64,000 bases of DNA, from positions 2,790,001-2,854,000 of the forward strand of contig JBBMOL010000012.1 in NCBI GenBank assembly GCA_037954665.1. The letters are read 5' to 3'. Source of the stretch: Laguncularia racemosa (lineage: Eukaryota; Streptophyta; Magnoliopsida; Myrtales; Combretaceae). A model generated the notes under the pieces. That model saw only the letters and a program-made list of their open reading frames with translations. It did no database searches and was not told the origin of the DNA. Each line of letters opens with the position of its first letter. The first letter of the stretch is position 1. Below, piece by piece: positions 59,641 to 64,000 of this stretch. Both the position numbers and the translations under genes were made by a program.

Positions 59641-61249
59641 CTCTAAGTGTTTTGATGGTAACAAAATCTGTATTTTTTATCTGTTTAATTTCTCTATCTT
59701 TAATTTCTGTATTTGTATCTGTTTTATTCTTATTGTTTTCACACCATACATAAATTTAAGTAATCAAAGGGCTGTTTTATAAACAAAAATTTTGAAAAAG
59801 TTACAAGTAATTAATTCATGCCTCCCCTCTTAATTATGTAGTATGATACCAACAAAAGTGTATGGACATATGACTGAATTTTGACCTTTTTTGTGATTAT
59901 ATTAAAGATTGTATATATATAATATATATGAGGTTTGAAGAACCATAATCTCATGTTAAGCTATGTTTTAATCCTGATATCATTTTGGAAAGTCGACAAT
60001 TAGCATGGAAAGATTGTCCAGAAATAGCCCAGGAAGCTGAATCATGACTCAAGTAATTCTCAAACTAAGACCTAAAAATGATGGAAATTAGCTTTCTTAC
60101 CTTATCACATTTCATTATGTGCTTTGGATTTTTTTTTTTTTTTTTGACATCATGAACTGCATTTGTCTATATCTTTTTGGCAGGATGGTGAGATGTGAGT
60201 GAGTTTCTTTAAGTTGAATACTCTAAAATCATGGCTAGGAACTTTATTTACTGGTGACTTGCAAATTCAGCATATTTTCCACTATTGATTATTTTGATAT
60301 AAGCACCAATCTTTTCTCGTCTCAAATTCACAGAATATACCTTATGTTTTTGTCCTTTCAAAGCAAGCTCTAGGATAAGCTTGTGGAGTAACAAGACCTG
60401 TGATAGCATGTTCAGTGACGTCAAAAGAGGGAAGCCAACTAAAATCCCATATACAACAACTAAAGGTATTGCATAACTGCAATTTTGTTGTTCTTTCCTT
60501 AAGACATGATGTAATATTCTTTTACATGTGGACACTGTTAAACTTATACCTGTGATGTTTTGTCTTCTTATGTTCGAAAGTTAGTTCTTTATGTCCCAAG
60601 TACAGCAGTTCTAAGCCTGCTGTTCCAAGGCAAACCTAAATGTGACACGTATTGGTTTCCAACAAACAATATGTTTTCAAGAGAATGAACTAATGGCTGT
60701 AGTTGACCTTATCCAACTGCGTGGTGCAACCACCCCCATGTGGAGTAATAAGGTTGTATTTTGGCCTTGACCCCTTTTTCCTTTGTGGCCATCTATTGAT
60801 GATCTTAGCGCCCACATGTCCCCCATGGCCATGGACATCAAAGTGGTCCTTCAAGGACCACTCAAGTGGCTAGGACCAGTTATAACCATCTTGGATGCTC
60901 AAAATTGAAGTTGATGCAGTCACTTGTGAGCATGCAATATTATTGTTTTGCATTAAATTTTCTTTCAGTTTTTCTTCTTGGTCTGGTGGAAGCAATATTT
61001 CAGATGTATTAGTAAAGTATTAGCTTGGAACCATGTTCCTTTGGACTCCGGTGATAAGCCTAGAACATACGAGAAATTTAATTGTATGTCCTGGAAACTC
61101 ATATTGTAAGCAAGCCACAATTTAACAAATAAAAGAGCACTTGACATTTCTTTTAGTCATTGAAAAATATTAGTTGATCAGTATGCATTATTATTCCTTA
61201 TTTGGACTCCATTTATTGGCAGGATGCTAGCGTGAAGCTTTTGATATGA

Positions 61250-63440
61250 ATTGAAACAGAACATAGAATTGGTGTGATGGGCTCCATCAGAACGAGCAAC
61301 TTCTTTTCCATATTTGCAGTTGATCTTTTGGAGGCTTTGATCGAAGGGTCTGTGTTTGATGAGACCATTTACGTTATTCTTTTGATTCTTTTATTTATTT
61401 ATCTATCTATATATATTTTTTTTGTGGGAACGCATATTTGAATCAGATCCTTTCATTTTCGATAGGCGGTCTGTTTTACGCCCATTGGGAAAGAAACAAG
61501 AGGGTACATTTTCATGTCGCTGGTTCTTATTTTGTTAACGGGAAGGCCATTAAGAATCTGTGTTTACGATGTTTTAATCTTTGCACTACTTTCTTTGGCA
61601 TATCGTACCAGCTAGTACATAACACAATCACAGGCCTTTGATGGGGAAAACACCCATAGGTGAAAGAGCAGAGAAACTTTTGCTAACACCTGATCAATCG
61701 AAAAATGTTCTACTTCCTTTTATGTGACATAGCATGATGTGGCTTGTAGGATCAAATTCTTGAACCTAGAGATTGTCTGCTCGGCGCAGGTCTTGTGCAT
61801 TTTCAATAAAACAAACTAGAGCATCTGATCTTCCATTGATGTGGTTTTTACGAATGGGACCCGTGTATTCTGAGAGGACCTGTCATAGGCATGTCATATG
61901 ATTAATGTAGGTGTTGTTACTTCTTGTGAATTTCTCTTATCTTGCAATGACCATATGACCTATCATATATGTTATATAAAGCTGCAACTTTGGGCGTCAA
62001 TCGTTTTCATTTATGTGAAAAATATTTTTTCAGAATAAATTAGTAATAATTACAACACCCAGGACTATAGGAATAGCAAACTTGCACCTTTGACTGGGAG
62101 GGTTATTAGAATAAGTTGCCATTTCAGAGCAAAAAACTTGAAGAAGATCTGAATGTGGGGTATTAATTTATGAATTATTAAACGGTGTATATTAGAATTT
62201 CTTTTTATATTATTAACAGGTGATTTATCTCGATATCATCCTAATTTAATTGTCCTTTTATTTTTTTAACTATCAAATCAGTACTAGCCTTCGTAGAATA
62301 TATTAGTATTCACCAAGAACATCTCATATGTTAATTTACTTTCATAGATTGATAATTGTATAGGATCGTATATCAAGAAGAGAAAGATCATATATGCAAT
62401 GATTTTTACATGCCAGGAGATAATATAGATCTCTTGAATGTACAATAATGTGCAGTATTTATTTCATTTGTGTACTTTCTAAAGGATAATGTTATATTTG
62501 TCACTTGAAATGAACTTTCAAATTGCCTAACTCGGTATCCAGCTAGACTTATGAGGTGAGGGCTACTATCTCTATTAACTCCATCTAGATCCATCTATCT
62601 AATTGGCTTTTTTTTTTTTTTAAAATAAATTATGGACTGTCATGGAGATATATGTGAGTTTGCCGGTCCTTCGCAAACTACTTTCTAAAAAAGAATTATG
62701 GAAAAAGTATTTTTTGAAATATTGTTGCGAAATTGTAGTTTCAACCTATGATTTCTTTGTAAAATGAACTTGTAATTCCAAGTGGTGATTTCACTAAAAG
62801 TCGCATCTTCACATGCAATTTTTATTGAATTTTGTGTCATGTATTTCCCTATTTCTTGGAGTTGGGATTTAATGAAACTTGTGAAATTAAATGAACTTGT
62901 AACAATTATAAAGCTCACAATTGGAAATAAATAAACCTATGAAAATAAATGAACTTGAAAATAAATTTATTTTCTAAATTCTATATAACACTAAAAATCT
63001 GTTAAAAGCGTAAACATGTGACAATTATAAAGTTCATCATAACATAAATCAATTGGAGAAATTAAATGATTTTATCAAGTCCTTCAAAATATATAAGCAA
63101 AATTACACGTATGGAGCAAATGAAGTTAGAAGAACATGTGTATTTTAGGAAAATGAAAAAAGTAATGTATAATTACATTACCAATATACATATCTATCTA
63201 ATCCCTTCACTAACACCGTCTCTCATAATGTCTTTGTACAACTGGTGTTGAACTCTTTCTAATATGGAAAAAGATGCTAGGTCCTCTAATGTCGGGATGG
63301 GTTTGGGTTTAGAATGGTGACTCATCCTATGAAATATATCGAGGATCTATTTACATGACTCCCTCTCCCATATCTTATGTACCAAAATGTCTTTCCTTCT
63401 AAGGATTAGGTGGTGTAATGGTAGTTGTATATGGTATGTG
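61250..63440. other. 3' flank of SNU13 and intergenic DNA; no gene seen
   Basis: The first few hundred bases may contain the SNU13 3' untranslated region. Short open frames (for example 61438-61641) have no recognisable similarity. AT content rises to the right. Confidence 0.5.
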
Positions 63441-64000
63441 GACATTAGGTGTGTAAAACATTGTTGAATCGACACTGAAGGTAGGTGTTCGTGAAATCGC
63501 AATCACACAAATTAAAATCCTTTTTACTCCGACTCTTCCTTGCGATCAATTAGGCAAGTACACCTATCGATTACAGTAGTATAGAGTTTAAGCACGGATA
63601 TCGTTCCCTCAGGGATCAACAAGTACTAATACTAACCTCAAACTGACTATCTAACCGCACAATTTCGAGTGAATTGATTTAACCAAACTACCTAAATTAA
63701 ACTAAATTATCTAATAGAACTGAAATCAATGAATATCAAACAATGAGTTAAATTATCAAATTCAATGTTCCAACGCGTACCCCACTCTTACTACTCATCT
63801 AATTACTATGTAACTTCAATCCTTAGAAAACTAATTAACGAATACTGATTATCTCTGATCCGCGAGACATCTAACACTAAGTTAATGTTTCTTCCAAAAT
63901 CACTAACTCCTAATTCTAACCATATTAACAAAGATCCCTCTTTTATTAACAACAATCAGAATTGCATGACTATACCCAATCCCTCAATTAGATTAAATCA
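63441..64000. other. Repeat-like sequence at window edge
   Basis: GC-richer than its left neighbour, with phrases such as GGATATCGTTCCCTCAGGGATC (63596-63618, containing a GATATC...CCCTCAGGGATC palindrome-like segment) that look like dispersed plant repeat sequence. It is cut by the window end, so neither boundary nor class can be set. Confidence 0.3.

Larger units (their letters stand above)
56304..61249 (+). pseudogene. SNU13: SNU13/NHP2L1 (15.5K) gene with premature stop in exon 4
   Basis: SNU13 binds the K-turn of U4 snRNA and of box C/D snoRNAs. Exons, all with GT-AG borders: ATG alone at 56304-56306, then 56393-56513, 57264-57367, 60334-60465, 61223-61249; they total 387 bases, exactly the family's 128 codons plus stop. 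The protein starts MTGEAINAKAYPLADSQLTI, keeps the RNA-contacting GANE loop (Asn 40, Glu 41, Lys 44), then RGISEFLVMAAD, LLHLPLLAEDK, IPYVFV and ACGVTRPVIACSVTS, and ends DASVKLLI. Codon 91, normally Arg in LGRACGV, is TAA (60376-60378), which truncates the protein. It also has changes at conserved sites (AADTGPLDT, VFVLSK). Introns are retained, so it is a duplicated rather than processed copy. A sequencing error at this codon would have to involve two bases. Confidence 0.9.

Noticed and set aside
1..64000. CRISPR arrays, prokaryotic operons, tRNA or rRNA genes
   Set aside because: None were seen. The repeats found are tandem minisatellites, LTRs or simple sequence, and the gene structures are eukaryotic. 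tRNA genes were only checked by eye.

Overview
This is a window of plant nuclear DNA, almost certainly from a eudicot. It is AT-rich and intron-containing. It carries plant gene families (a type 1 non-specific lipid transfer protein, a plant F-box protein, RRS1 and SNU13), plant promoter elements (telo-boxes, TGGGCY site II motifs) and many plant transposons (Ty1/copia, Ty3/gypsy, plant L1-type LINEs, a Mutator-like element). The species cannot be named from the sequence. No bacterial, phage or CRISPR features are present.

Layout. (1) 1-14560 is a tandem duplication of a ~2.1 kb unit carrying a minus-strand lipid transfer protein gene (copies at 836-1335 and 13284-13784). The second unit is split at about 3466/12836 by a decayed minus-strand Ty1/copia element. 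A young plus-strand Ty3/gypsy element (6310-11333, 857-bp LTRs, TTGTG target duplication) sits inside that copia element. The gypsy element keeps one long Gag-protease-integrase frame but has lost reverse transcriptase and RNase H by an in-frame deletion. (2) 16018-20737 is an apparently intact eight-exon RRS1 gene (60S ribosome assembly) on the minus strand, with a telo-box and three site II motifs upstream. (3) 21075-25097 holds non-autonomous transposons, including a complete small LTR element (22317-25092, ATATC target duplication). (4) 25.1-36.9 kb is AT-rich DNA with one gene, a 361-residue F-box protein (29228-30313, minus). (5) 36.9-41.9 kb is a decayed LINE interrupted by a CACTA-like terminus. 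(6) 43125-48698 is an essentially full-length but mutated plant LINE bounded by a 16-bp target duplication. (7) 48.7-52.4 kb has two gene fragments in opposite orientations and two adjacent minisatellites (37 bp and 54 bp periods). (8) 52999-54726 is a candidate Mutator-like element with a 10-bp target duplication. (9) 56304-61249 is a five-exon SNU13/NHP2L1 (15.5K) gene with good splice signals but an in-frame TAA in exon 4, so it is probably a recently disabled duplicate; its third intron carries a copia (Sirevirus-like) remnant. The rest, to 64000, shows no recognisable gene.

The probable functional genes are RRS1, the two lipid transfer protein genes and the F-box gene. They do not form a shared pathway. 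RRS1 and SNU13 both belong to ribosome/snoRNP biogenesis, and both have telo-box sequence upstream, but they lie about 35 kb apart and only RRS1 has an open frame. All exon structures were assembled by eye from GT-AG sites and protein family knowledge.
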